Assembly (NCBI RefSeq): GCF_003429005.1
Contig: NZ_QVQV01000010.1
Location: forward strand, 171,381 to 235,380
Length of the DNA stretch: 64,000 bases
Direction: 5' to 3'
Source: Paraburkholderia sp. DHOC27
GTDB taxonomy: Bacteria > Pseudomonadota > Gammaproteobacteria > Burkholderiales > Burkholderiaceae
Made by a program: the position numbers and the translations under genes. A model generated the notes under the pieces. That model was not told the DNA's origin. It worked only from the letters and a program-made list of their open reading frames with translations, and made no database searches. Below, piece by piece: positions 52,976 to 61,173 of the stretch. Numbering within the stretch: position 1 is the first letter of the stretch; each line of letters starts with the position of its first letter.

Positions 52976-53442
52976 TGGTGCTTTGGAGAACAAGCAATTA
53001 TGCCGATCTGAAAGGTATAGGTGGACTGCGCGCGCAGGGGCGATGGCATTATGCGGGACAACCCATCGTTTATCTTGCCGAGCACCCCGCACTGGCCCTC
53101 CTTGAGATGCTCGTCCACATGGAGATTGCCGGCATAGACCAGCTGCCTGACAGATATCAGTTGCTGCGGGTCGAGATAGCAGATGACGTTCCAGTGGCTG
53201 AGATCGCGGCCGCCGATCTCCCGGAGCAATGGCGATAAAATCTGGACTGGTCACGCGCAGCCGGCACCGAGTGGCTGCAGACAGAAACGAGCGCTGTATT
53301 GAAGGTGCCGAGCGCGGTTGTTCCGTTTGCTCACAACTTCCTGTTCAACCCGGCTCATCCGTCCGCCGACGCGGTGCAGATTGTTGACGCACTCCACGTC
53401 AGGCACGACGATCGGGTTCTCAAGCTTCTGACTCGCCGGTGA
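52975..53442 (+). pseudogene. RES-domain toxin inactivated by a single TAA
   Basis: ATG 52975 gives MVLWRTSNYADLKGIGGLRA, then GRWHYAG, IVYLAEHPALALLEMLVHME and PEQWR, followed by TAA at 53236-53238. Reading on in the same frame gives NLDWSRAAGTEWL, AVLKVPSAVVPFAHNFLFNP and DDRVLKLLTRR, then TGA at 53440-53442: a complete RES domain of about 155 residues. The family's conserved Arg and Glu precede the stop and its Ser (VPSAVV) follows, so the truncated product should be inactive. The partner antitoxin is also damaged. Confidence 0.82.
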
Positions 53443-53554
53443 CTCTCCGTTCTGTTGCCCGGCGGGACGGCGCTGGTTTTTCGAGTTCTGGAAGATTTGT
53501 CGTTGCGTGGCGCAGTACCCATAAAGTCCGTGAATGAGATCCTCGAGGCGGGTT

Positions 53555-53827
53555 ATGGAAGTTCTTGATCGCATGGCCACCGTCTCGCCGGACGGACGCG
53601 CCGTCGTTTTCACCGTGACAATCCGCGACCGCGACGTCGAGTGCACGATTGCGCGTGATGCACTCGAAGAATATTTCTGGCTACCGCATGACGCCGATAC
53701 GACCCGCGTACTCAGGACGTTTGAGAACGGTCGCAAGCGAATCGCAGCGGTCGCGCAAAGGAAATCACTGGTACACCCAGGCCAGCCGGTGCGTCTCTCA
53801 GGTAGCGATTTCGCCACGAAGCGTTAG
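53555..53827 (+). CDS. DUF1488-like small protein
   Basis: A 90-residue protein, start ATG 53555 with a GAGGCGGG site (an upstream ATG at 53534 has none). It has AVVFTVTIRDRDVECTIARD followed by ALEEYFWLP, the DUF1488 pattern of a small beta-alpha protein, then a basic C-terminus. Function unknown. Confidence 0.65.
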   Translation: MEVLDRMATVSPDGRAVVFTVTIRDRDVECTIARDALEEYFWLPHDADTTRVLRTFENGRKRIAAVAQRKSLVHPGQPVRLSGSDFATKR

Positions 53828-54128
53828 GTGTTGCCGGATGGCGCCCGCGGGCGGTCAGGGTGCAAGGGCGCGGTCTGCATAGACCTGCCTGCCTGATGGT
53901 AAAAGCACGATCGTTCGAAACGGTGATAAATTATGTTATGTCAAATCAAGTTGGCGATTGACAAAAACTGACAGCCCTGTCGCTTTGGCAAACTGACAAG
54001 CAGAATATAAAACGGCGCTGCGCTGGCCATTGCTAGCGGCGAGTGCGAACTAAACTACAAGCCACGTCTTGCTCATCTCACTCGAGGAGCAAAGCGTCGA
54101 GGCGAGGCTCGCCGACCCCCATCATGAT

Positions 54129-54602
54129 CTAGGAGTGTCCGACCGATGGCATCACAAAGAGCCGTTCGTCCCACACCACGGGTTGCGGCTCGGTCACAAC
54201 AATCCGCGTCGCGTCGGGGTGTGCGGGATTGACCAGCACGTTGAACTCTGCACGGACGACGACGGAAGGTACGATCAGGAGCGCGGTACGCGACTCGGTC
54301 AGCCAGGCGTCGCCGAACTCCCTTGCCGCCTGCATCGCTGGCACATCCCATCCCTCCGGCAACGATTCGTCCGAATGGCGTTCGACGCGAATCTCGTCGG
54401 GGACTGCTGCCTCGACCCATCCGTGTGTCTTCGGTACCTTGCCGATGCGCGCATGAACAAGGACCTCGAGCATCGCGCCGGCGAAGGTCGACGCGGCGTA
54501 GATGACCGGTCGACCCGGGCTATTGAAGCGCCCACCCACCAGCATCGCGCCGGTGCCACTCCAGACCGTGTGTCGAGTGTCGGCGATTCGAAACAACTTC
54601 AC
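54129..54602 (-). CDS. RES-domain toxin of an Xre-RES pair
   Basis: A 157-residue protein started at GTG 54602, which overlaps the antitoxin stop (GTGA). It begins VKLFRIADTRHTVWSGTGAM, contains GGRFNSPGRPVIYAASTFAG with the Arg and Tyr, Glu in AMLEVLVHARIG, and Ser in ALLIVPSVVVRAEFNVLVNP. This is a full-length canonical RES domain. Known relatives degrade NAD+ by phosphorolysis and are lethal without antitoxin. The frame could start further upstream (54629) but that overlaps the antitoxin by 31 bases. Confidence 0.9.
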   Translation of the reverse strand: MKLFRIADTRHTVWSGTGAMLVGGRFNSPGRPVIYAASTFAGAMLEVLVHARIGKVPKTHGWVEAAVPDEIRVERHSDESLPEGWDVPAMQAAREFGDAWLTESRTALLIVPSVVVRAEFNVLVNPAHPDATRIVVTEPQPVVWDERLFVMPSVGHS

Positions 54603-55027
54603 GCCGGCAACCCATAAAATAGTTTCCACAGCAGCTCTTCGACCCGGCGCGCGCCGAGCTCGGTCAGCGCAACATCGAGCGGCGCCCGCCCTTCGAGTTC
54701 CGGGTGCGGCGTCGACAGGAATTCCCGCGCGTCCTCGTTGTCGTTCCAGACGTAGGCCGTCGTTGCGACGATCCTGGCCAGCCGCTCAGTCTTTTCCGAT
54801 TCGTCTCGCGTCAGCCGATCGCGACGCCGCTTATAGGTCGCTTCGGGGATGATGCGGGCAAGTAGCGCACGCCGGGCGTCGGCACCCTGCGTCGCATGTT
54901 CGACGCCCGCGCGCAGCGCGGACTTGGGCAGGCCGTCGCGGACAAGTGCCTCGAGTTCCGCGAGTGTGCGCGGGATCTGCTGCAGTTCCATGACCGCGGC
55001 CACTGCTTCAGGCGTAATCAGTGACAT
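54599..55027 (-). CDS. Xre/MbcA/ParS-family antitoxin
   Basis: A 142-residue protein from ATG 55027. The N-terminal helical head includes TLAELEALVRDGLPKSALRA and the DNA-contact region ARIIPEATYKRRRDRLTRDE (the TYKRR motif is typical). The C-terminus EGRAPLDVALTELGARRVEE followed by LLWKLFYGLPA is the toxin-neutralising part. It is upstream of the RES toxin, which it should bind and autoregulate. Confidence 0.88.
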   Translation of the reverse strand: MSLITPEAVAAVMELQQIPRTLAELEALVRDGLPKSALRAGVEHATQGADARRALLARIIPEATYKRRRDRLTRDESEKTERLARIVATTAYVWNDNEDAREFLSTPHPELEGRAPLDVALTELGARRVEELLWKLFYGLPA

Positions 55028-55517
55028 GCGACTCCCGACTAAAGTATCAATTGATACCTAATGATATCGCAATCGATACCATCCGCAACCCCATCTCCAA
55101 TTTGTCGGGCTCCAGCGGGGAGACTGTCGAGGCGACCGCCTCGACATCGTCCGTGCCTGCGAGAATCGCTCACATAGCATGACTGTGATTACGGCCTACA
55201 ACAAGCTTTCATACGCAAAACGCTCAAGGAATTAGGCATCCGCTGGCGACAGCAAGTCGCAGTAGGCATGCGGAAAAACTATTTATTGCATTGCACAAGC
55301 CGATGTGATCGGTAGATTCGTTGCGACAGTAGCCTCATATTGCACTGCACAAGGGTCGTGTTATACTGCACTGCACAAACCCTGTCCGGTCGGCAAATGC
55401 GATCTGACGACCGCGTCCGGTGCTGCTGGAATGCGGACAGACATGCCGCTGAAGGTGAGTCAACACGCCTGTCAGCTTCGCCCAGTTTGTGCCTACACCA
55501 TCAAAATTGAGGTCCCT
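55028..55517 (+). other. 490-base intergenic region with a triple direct repeat
   Basis: The left part next to the antitoxin is AT-rich (near 55040-55075, with a TATCAATTGATA palindrome at 55046-55057) and fits the antitoxin operator and promoter. The right part holds the TGCACTGCACAA repeats described separately. Confidence 0.5.
55284..55379 (+). repeat. three copies of a TATTGCACTGCACAA motif
   Basis: Copies start at 55284 (TATTGCATTGCACAAG), 55338 (TATTGCACTGCACAAG) and 55364 (TACTGCACTGCACAAA), spaced 54 and 26 bases. All lie in the same direction, 140-230 bases before the small membrane gene at 55518. The TGCA core gives each copy partial symmetry. They look like regulator-binding sites. 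Confidence 0.6.
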
Positions 55518-55673
55518 GTGAAATACTTTACCCGCATCGCCGCATCTGGAGCACTCCTGGTCGTCGCTCTCGGTATCGTCACCTTCGCCCAGATCAAGTT
55601 CGCGCCGCAATCCGCAGACAACAACCCGGTCGCACAGATCTTCCTGAACGTCGAGTCGCAACTGAACGGCTGA
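55518..55673 (+). CDS. small membrane protein, 51 residues
   Basis: GTG 55518 has TTGAGG 5 bases upstream. The protein MKYFTRIAASGALLVVALGI and on through FAQIKFAP to FLNVESQLNG has one hydrophobic helix with a positive N-terminus, so it is a short inner-membrane or signal-bearing peptide. A longer frame from 55305 exists but lacks a ribosome site and runs through the repeat sites. It is followed by a hairpin at 55720-55750. Confidence 0.65.
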   Translation: MKYFTRIAASGALLVVALGIVTFAQIKFAPQSADNNPVAQIFLNVESQLNG

Positions 55674-55719
55674 GCGACTCCACCGTTGTATGTAGCCCGC
55701 GCCCCGCAGGCAAAGAAAG

Positions 55720-55750
55720 ACCCGCCAAGCTCGAAAGAGAACTGGCGGGT
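55720..55750. terminator. hairpin terminator after the small membrane gene
   Basis: ACCCGCCA (55720-55727) pairs with TGGCGGGT (55743-55750). On the plus strand TT follows; on the minus strand TCTTTCTTT follows, so it may act in both directions. Confidence 0.65.
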
Positions 55751-56262
55751 TTGATCTACTGATTTCGGATCCACACACAAGGTGGTGGCGACAGAGTTGA
55801 CGCCTGCTCAGGCTCCTCCAGCGACCAGTCAGACTCGCTGTCCACGGCATCCAACACCTTGGGCAGGTCATTCCCCCCAAAATAATCGTGCGGTGACGAA
55901 AAAGAAGTGATTCGCTTCGCGAACGCCTGATCTGTCGCTTTGGATTAATCATAGGAAGAAAGAGCTTGGGGTGCCATTACGTCGGCGAATCAGCGCGGGA
56001 TGCGTGGCGCTTGCGAGAGGTTCGGCCAGACGGGAAACACAGACACCCCTGTAAGCGACTGGCAAGTTGCACGTTCGGGCAATGCGATTGCCCCGACTAC
56101 CTATGGATTAACCGCCGCACCTGTGCGAAAAAACATCGGGCACCCCGCTCACGGGACACGGCCCGCGGTTTTGAAAGGAGATATCGCGACCGTACGCGCT
56201 GAAGGGTTCGCTATCGCTGAGTGCGCGCAGTTATCGATCAGCCAGGAGCGGAGTGCGTTGCC
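55751..56262. other. 510-base stretch without a supportable gene
   Basis: A plus-strand frame at 56000-56371 overlaps the true start of the outer-membrane gene in another frame and has no motif. I see no repeat or RNA gene here. Confidence 0.4.
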
Positions 56263-57075
56263 ATGGTATTCAAGTACAGGATCTCAGCCACGTTGTCCGT
56301 CCTTGCGATGGCGTTTGCTGCGCCGATCGTCGCGCTCGCACAGAGCGACGAAGACCTCGCGAAACAGTTGAGCAATCCCGTAGCGGCGCTGATCAGCGTG
56401 CCATTTCAGTTCAACTACGATTCGAACATTGGAGCGACGCGCGGCGGTGACAAGTACTACCTGAATTTTCAACCGGTGATTCCGTTTCACCTGAACGATG
56501 AATGGAATCTGATCTCGCGCACCATCGTGCCAGTCGCCTCGCAGAGCGGCGTTGCGCCTGGCGTTGGGTCGCAAACCGGCCTCGGCGACATCGTGCAAAG
56601 TTTCTTTTTCTCGCCGCAAAAGCCGACTGCAAACGGCTTGATCTGGGGTGTTGGCCCGGTGCTTTTGTTGCCGACCGATACCGACCGCCTGCTCGGTGCG
56701 GAGAAGTGGGGCGCCGGGCCCACTGCGGTCCTGCTGTGGCAAAGCAGTGGCTGGACCTACGGCCTGCTCGCGAATCACATCTGGTCGTACGCGGGCAACC
56801 GCGACCGGCCCGGCGTAAGCTCGACCTTCCTTCAGCCGTTTCTCAACTACACGACGAAAGACGCGTGGACGTTCGGGTTGAACACCGAATCAACCTATGA
56901 CTGGAACCAGCATCAGTGGTCCACACCGATCAACGCGACTGTGACCAAGCTCGTGAAAATCGGCACGCAACCGCTGAGCATCGGCGGCGGTGTGCGTTAT
57001 TGGGCAGCCAGCCCGGACTCAGGCCCGCACGGCTGGGGCGCGCGCTTGATTGTCACCTTGCTCTTCCCGCATTGA
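56263..57075 (+). CDS. outer-membrane beta-barrel protein, transporter-like
   Basis: A 270-residue protein, ATG 56263 with GGAG about 9 bases upstream. Signal peptide MVFKYRISATLSVLAMAFAA and on to VALAQ. The mature part alternates hydrophobic and polar residues in strands (VPFQFNYDSNIG, YYLNFQPVIPFHLNDEWNLI, GWTYGLLANHIWSYAG) and ends with LIVTLLFPH, as in the neuromedin U / DUF-type outer-membrane proteins. Substrate unknown. It stands alone, with 470 bases before the next gene. Confidence 0.8.
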   Translation: MVFKYRISATLSVLAMAFAAPIVALAQSDEDLAKQLSNPVAALISVPFQFNYDSNIGATRGGDKYYLNFQPVIPFHLNDEWNLISRTIVPVASQSGVAPGVGSQTGLGDIVQSFFFSPQKPTANGLIWGVGPVLLLPTDTDRLLGAEKWGAGPTAVLLWQSSGWTYGLLANHIWSYAGNRDRPGVSSTFLQPFLNYTTKDAWTFGLNTESTYDWNQHQWSTPINATVTKLVKIGTQPLSIGGGVRYWAASPDSGPHGWGARLIVTLLFPH

Positions 57076-57544
57076 TTGAATTCGGAAACAAGCCTTGGTT
57101 CTCGCATTTACGGAGCATTTTGTCCGCTATCAGGCTGAAAGCGGTCCTTCCAGGGAACGATTGTGACCGTCCCTTATGGGTCATAAGCAGTCGGTCAGGG
57201 CAAGCGTGAGGATCGCGGCGTCATGACCCGCAACCAATGGTTGCTGGACAGTGATTAGCCTTCGGATGTAGCATGTTGCGTCGCGGCAAACCTGCCGCCA
57301 TCTCCTTTCTCCTCGATACCTATGTAACGGTCCGCGAACCCTCATCGATCAAACAGCCTGACCGACAGAGGTTCGCGGACCGTCGGCGTCGCACTGCGCA
57401 TCGCCAGTGCCGATGACGCCTGCACCATTAGATTCGGCTTTTACTCGCCGTCAGGCGGGGGCGAGCCGTTCGTAATCGATCCCCTCCAGCGAATACCTCG
57501 CGGTCGGCCTGTGTTTGCATTTACGTTTTTCTACAGGCCCTCCA
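57076..57544 (+). other. 470-base leader region with a 13-bp perfect inverted repeat
   Basis: CGGTCCGCGAACC at 57328-57340 pairs exactly with GGTTCGCGGACCG at 57370-57382, leaving a 29-base loop, about 160 bases before the SulP start. No gene is supported in the region. The repeat could be a regulator site or part of an mRNA leader structure. Confidence 0.55.
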
Positions 57545-59026
57545 ATGAAAAAACGAACCTTCAAAGAAGAGTGGTTTTCCAATGCTCGCGCAGATGTGCT
57601 GGCAGGCATCGTTGTCGCCCTTGCACTCATTCCCGAGGCGTTGGCCTTCTCGATCATCGCTGGCGTTAACCCGAAGGTTGGCCTCTACGCTGCGTTCAGC
57701 ATCGCGGTAGTCTCCGCGATAGCAGGCGGCCGCCCTGCCATGATTTCCGCTGCGACGGGCGCAGTGGCGCTTGTCATCGTTTCGCTCGTCAAAAATCATG
57801 GCGTTGAATACGTGCTCGCGGCGGGCATTCTTGCGGGTGTATTGCAGATCGGCGCTGGTCTCCTAAGACTTGGTGGGCTGATGCGTTTCGTGTCCAGGTC
57901 GGTCATCACCGGCTTCGTCAATGCACTGGCAATCCTCATCTTTTTGGCTCAGTTGCCTCAGCTGCAAGGCGTTCCGCCCTACGTTTACCTGATGGTCGCC
58001 GGAGGTCTCGGAATCATCTACCTGCTGCCTCGCTTGACCAAAGCCGTTCCTTCACCGTTGGTATGCATCATCGTCCTAACCGGTATCTCGATGGCGATGA
58101 ATCTGAAGTTGCGCACGGTCGGCGACATGGGCTCATTCCCCAACGAGTTGCCGATTCCAGCGTGGCCCAAGGTGCCGCTTTCATTCGAAACGCTGAAAAT
58201 CATCTTTCCGTATTCCCTCGCCGTTGCCGTTGTCGGCCTGCTGGAGTCACTGATGACCGCAGCCATCGTTGATGACTACACCGACACGCCAAGCGATAAA
58301 AACCGCGAATGCCGCGGGCAAGGTATCGCCAATATTGCGGCAGGCATCCTCGGCGGCATGCCAGGATGCGCCATGATCGGCCAAACGGTGATCAATGTGA
58401 AATCGGGAGGAAGGGGACGGCTCTCGACATTTGTCGCCGGCGCTTTCCTTCTTGTACTGGTGGTTTTTCTGGGGCCTTGGGTCAAGCAGATTCCGATGGC
58501 AGCGCTGGTCGCAGTAATGATCATGGTATCTATCAGCACGTTTAGCTGGCGCTCGATCCGCAACCTTCGTTCACATCCAAAGAGCTCGTCGGTCGTCATG
58601 ATTGCAACAGTATTGGTGGTCGTTGCAACTGGCAACCTCGCAATAGGCGTGCTCGTTGGCGTTCTGCTGAGCGCGCTTTTCTTCACGGCGAAGGTTCGTC
58701 GGGTTATGGTGGTTGAGTCATCACTGGACGAGCAGTTGGACGTGCGCCGATACATTGTGCGTGGGCAGGTCTTCTTCGCCTCCTCCGAGGCGCTGGTTTC
58801 GGAGTTCGATTTCCATGAACGCGTGCGGTCGATACAGATCGATCTGTCCCACGCGCATTTTTGGGACATCACCGCAATCGACGCGCTTGATCGCATCGTG
58901 AATAAATTTAGGCGAAACGGTGTCGCTGTCGATCTGCATGGCGTAACGAGGGCGAGCGCGACAATGATAGAAAAATACGCAACGCATGATAAAGAGTCCG
59001 CGACTCACTACGAACCGTCGCATTAA
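57545..59026 (+). CDS. SulP/SLC26-family anion permease with STAS domain
   Basis: A 493-residue inner-membrane transporter, ATG 57545. It has ten or more hydrophobic segments; LAGIVVALALIPEALAFSII and NPKVGLYAAF are the SulP signature, followed by SAATGAVALV and QGIANIAAGILGGMPGCAMI. The C-terminal STAS domain (about 400-480) has SIQIDLSHAHFWDITAIDAL, without a phospho-Ser at the usual DIT-Ala spot. The family carries sulfate, bicarbonate or dicarboxylates; the substrate is open. No partner transport genes are nearby. Confidence 0.92.
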   Translation: MKKRTFKEEWFSNARADVLAGIVVALALIPEALAFSIIAGVNPKVGLYAAFSIAVVSAIAGGRPAMISAATGAVALVIVSLVKNHGVEYVLAAGILAGVLQIGAGLLRLGGLMRFVSRSVITGFVNALAILIFLAQLPQLQGVPPYVYLMVAGGLGIIYLLPRLTKAVPSPLVCIIVLTGISMAMNLKLRTVGDMGSFPNELPIPAWPKVPLSFETLKIIFPYSLAVAVVGLLESLMTAAIVDDYTDTPSDKNRECRGQGIANIAAGILGGMPGCAMIGQTVINVKSGGRGRLSTFVAGAFLLVLVVFLGPWVKQIPMAALVAVMIMVSISTFSWRSIRNLRSHPKSSSVVMIATVLVVVATGNLAIGVLVGVLLSALFFTAKVRRVMVVESSLDEQLDVRRYIVRGQVFFASSEALVSEFDFHERVRSIQIDLSHAHFWDITAIDALDRIVNKFRRNGVAVDLHGVTRASATMIEKYATHDKESATHYEPSH

Positions 59027-59472
59027 GACGCTTGCGCAGGTAAAGCGCAGCGCAGCAATGGTGACAGTCGAAAGCGGCGCTTACCACCGCCCTTGCCATT
59101 CGGGGAGACCATTCCGAGGGCTTTCGACTGACCGCTACGCGGCATAGCAGATGACCGTTGTGGGTTGCAATTACTCATTCACTCGACTGCCTCGCAGTGG
59201 CCTACATTCCAACGTAAGGAATGGTCGACGCTGCGACGCACGTCATCATCTGCGATCGACCGGCCATCGATGGTGCGCAGCGATCGCGGAAGACAGTCGG
59301 TTGACAGCGCTTCGTGCAGAAGCCTGCCGCCAAATAGTTAGAGGGTTTTCGTTTGCCTCGGAAAATCCGCTCCAGTTGCAGTACGAGGATTTTTGACCGG
59401 ATCTGCTCAATCGAAAAACCTGCAGTCGCCAGAGCAGGCATTTCACTCCGCGCTCATCGCCGTCATTCGTGA
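59027..59472. other. 445-base stretch without a supportable gene
   Basis: Only short shadow-like frames are present between the convergent SulP and integrase genes. No clear attachment-site repeat or tRNA was found beside the integrase. Confidence 0.45.
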
Positions 59473-61173
59473 TCATTTGCTCCGAAACGCCCCTGCGATC
59501 TGCTGCGCCCGCTTGGTATCATCGCCATGCAGATAGATCGAGGTCGTCGAAATCGAGGCATGACGTAGGTTGTCGCGCACAACGGTCAGTTCGGCACCGT
59601 TTGCGAGTGCGTGCGTAGCGTGCGTGTGTCGCATCCAGTGAGGACTGGCCATCCGCAGCTTTTGTGCAACCACCGGATTGTCGGCTTCGACGATATCGGC
59701 GGCCTTGGTAAAAAATCGCCGCAACACCCCCCAGAGCCGCACACTGGTGATACTCACTACCCCGTCCTCGCCAAGGCTCGCGATCAGTGGCATGTCCGGG
59801 CGCCAGCGGTTGCGTGTCACGGGCAACTGGCGCTCGAGAAGGTAGCGATCGAGCGCTGCGCGGGCGAGTGGCGGCAAGGCGACCCTGGCCGCCTTACGCC
59901 CTTTTCCGACGACCTTCAGCCATTGATCTCCATGCGCGTCGGTCTCGATATCGCCGAGTGTCGCGGCAACCAGTTCGCCTGCGCGCAGGCCGGTCGCATA
60001 GCCGAAGTCCAGAACAAAGCGCAGTCGCTGTGCTGCCTCCATGCTCCACCCGTATGACCATTCGAGACCATCCGCGATCGCCCGGATGAGCATCCACTCT
60101 CCTTCAGTGAATGCACGCGATGTGTCGAGGGCATTCGTGGAAGCGCTGCCCCGGACCTTCACACCGGCAAACGGATTCGCAAGCAGATATCGCTGCTCGA
60201 TCAGCCACCGAAACAGTGCCCCAAGCACGGACAGCGAATAGGCGGCGGAGCGCGCCGACAAGCTGCCAGAAAACGGACGCCAGTCGGCTGCGGTACGCGG
60301 TCGCGCCGGTCCTACCCAACGCTCGCGTGGTGTGGGGCGGCGCAGGAATGCGCGATAGGCGACGGCGTCCTCGGTGGTCAAAGACGACAGCGCACGCCCC
60401 CTTTCAACAATTGCCCACAGGATGAGCCGCTCGGCCTCCTTGCGGTACGCGCGCTGAGTCGCGGTCGACTCGTGCAGCGAAAGCCACGCGTGAACGGCCT
60501 GGTAGTCGTCGTTTGCATCGAGCGTGCAGGTGGCGCGCGGCGCCCGGTAGGTGCCGGCGGAACCGTCGACTTCATGCGGCAACCGCAGTTGCTCCCACGG
60601 CACGACGCTGCTGGCCGGCGAGAGGGCGATGAGCACCCTCGCCCGCTCGGTCAGCGCCGGATGCGCAGTAAAAAACGCCTCAATCTTTCTAGCACTGGCG
60701 GCGCCGAGCCCGGGAACCGCTTTCCACCACTGGCGTCGCCGCGGAATCCGCACGGTCAGGTCCGCCAGCGTCGCCATCCCATGGGCGCGCAGGATCCCGA
60801 CAGTACGAGTGGATAGCCAGAGCCCGATGTCGTCGCTGATCTGCGGAGTCGGCACTCGTGCATGCCGCAGCACTTCGATTGCGTCAGCGACCGTTTTTGC
60901 CTCCCGTAAACGCTCACCGTCAGGGTGTTGGAAAGCAGCGGCGAGGTCCGGGCGGCCCACCTGCCTCGCCACCCTGGCGAGCCGCCGGCGCATGCTGCCG
61001 AGCACACCGCGCGCCGATTGCCCTGCCCCGATGCGCTGCGGCAGGTAGCGTTCCACCGCCTTGCGCACCGGCATGCCCGCATACCAGGCGCGCAGCATGG
61101 CGAGCTCGTCAGCGTCAGGAAAGTCGACGGGAACAGGATCGGGCGAAGGTGCTGCGGTCAGGCGCGTTTTCAT
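59473..61173 (-). CDS. large tyrosine-type integrase with DUF3701-like N-terminus
   Basis: The protein has 566 residues. The first 190 residues (MLRAWYAGMPVRKAVERYLP, VPGLGAASARKIEAFFTAHP, an HhH-like segment) match the DUF3701 extension seen on some Burkholderiales integrases. A SAM-like core-binding domain spans about 220-350. The catalytic domain has Arg in FGYATGLRAGEL, Lys in VVGKGRKA, HWMRHTHATH, LRHASISTTS and the nucleophile Tyr547 in SIYLHGDD. All catalytic residues are present, so it is probably active. A GATAA/TTATC inverted repeat lies at 61208-61223 just upstream. Such stand-alone integrases are common in integron-like or plasmid dimer-resolving contexts. Confidence 0.88.
   Translation of the reverse strand: MKTRLTAAPSPDPVPVDFPDADELAMLRAWYAGMPVRKAVERYLPQRIGAGQSARGVLGSMRRRLARVARQVGRPDLAAAFQHPDGERLREAKTVADAIEVLRHARVPTPQISDDIGLWLSTRTVGILRAHGMATLADLTVRIPRRRQWWKAVPGLGAASARKIEAFFTAHPALTERARVLIALSPASSVVPWEQLRLPHEVDGSAGTYRAPRATCTLDANDDYQAVHAWLSLHESTATQRAYRKEAERLILWAIVERGRALSSLTTEDAVAYRAFLRRPTPRERWVGPARPRTAADWRPFSGSLSARSAAYSLSVLGALFRWLIEQRYLLANPFAGVKVRGSASTNALDTSRAFTEGEWMLIRAIADGLEWSYGWSMEAAQRLRFVLDFGYATGLRAGELVAATLGDIETDAHGDQWLKVVGKGRKAARVALPPLARAALDRYLLERQLPVTRNRWRPDMPLIASLGEDGVVSITSVRLWGVLRRFFTKAADIVEADNPVVAQKLRMASPHWMRHTHATHALANGAELTVVRDNLRHASISTTSIYLHGDDTKRAQQIAGAFRSK

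Noticed and set aside
55284..55379. Short CRISPR-like array
   Set aside because: Only three copies with unequal spacing (54 and 26 bases) and no cas genes; better read as binding sites.
59027..59472. tRNA or attachment site beside the integrase
   Set aside because: No cloverleaf or direct repeat could be recognised near either end of the integrase gene.
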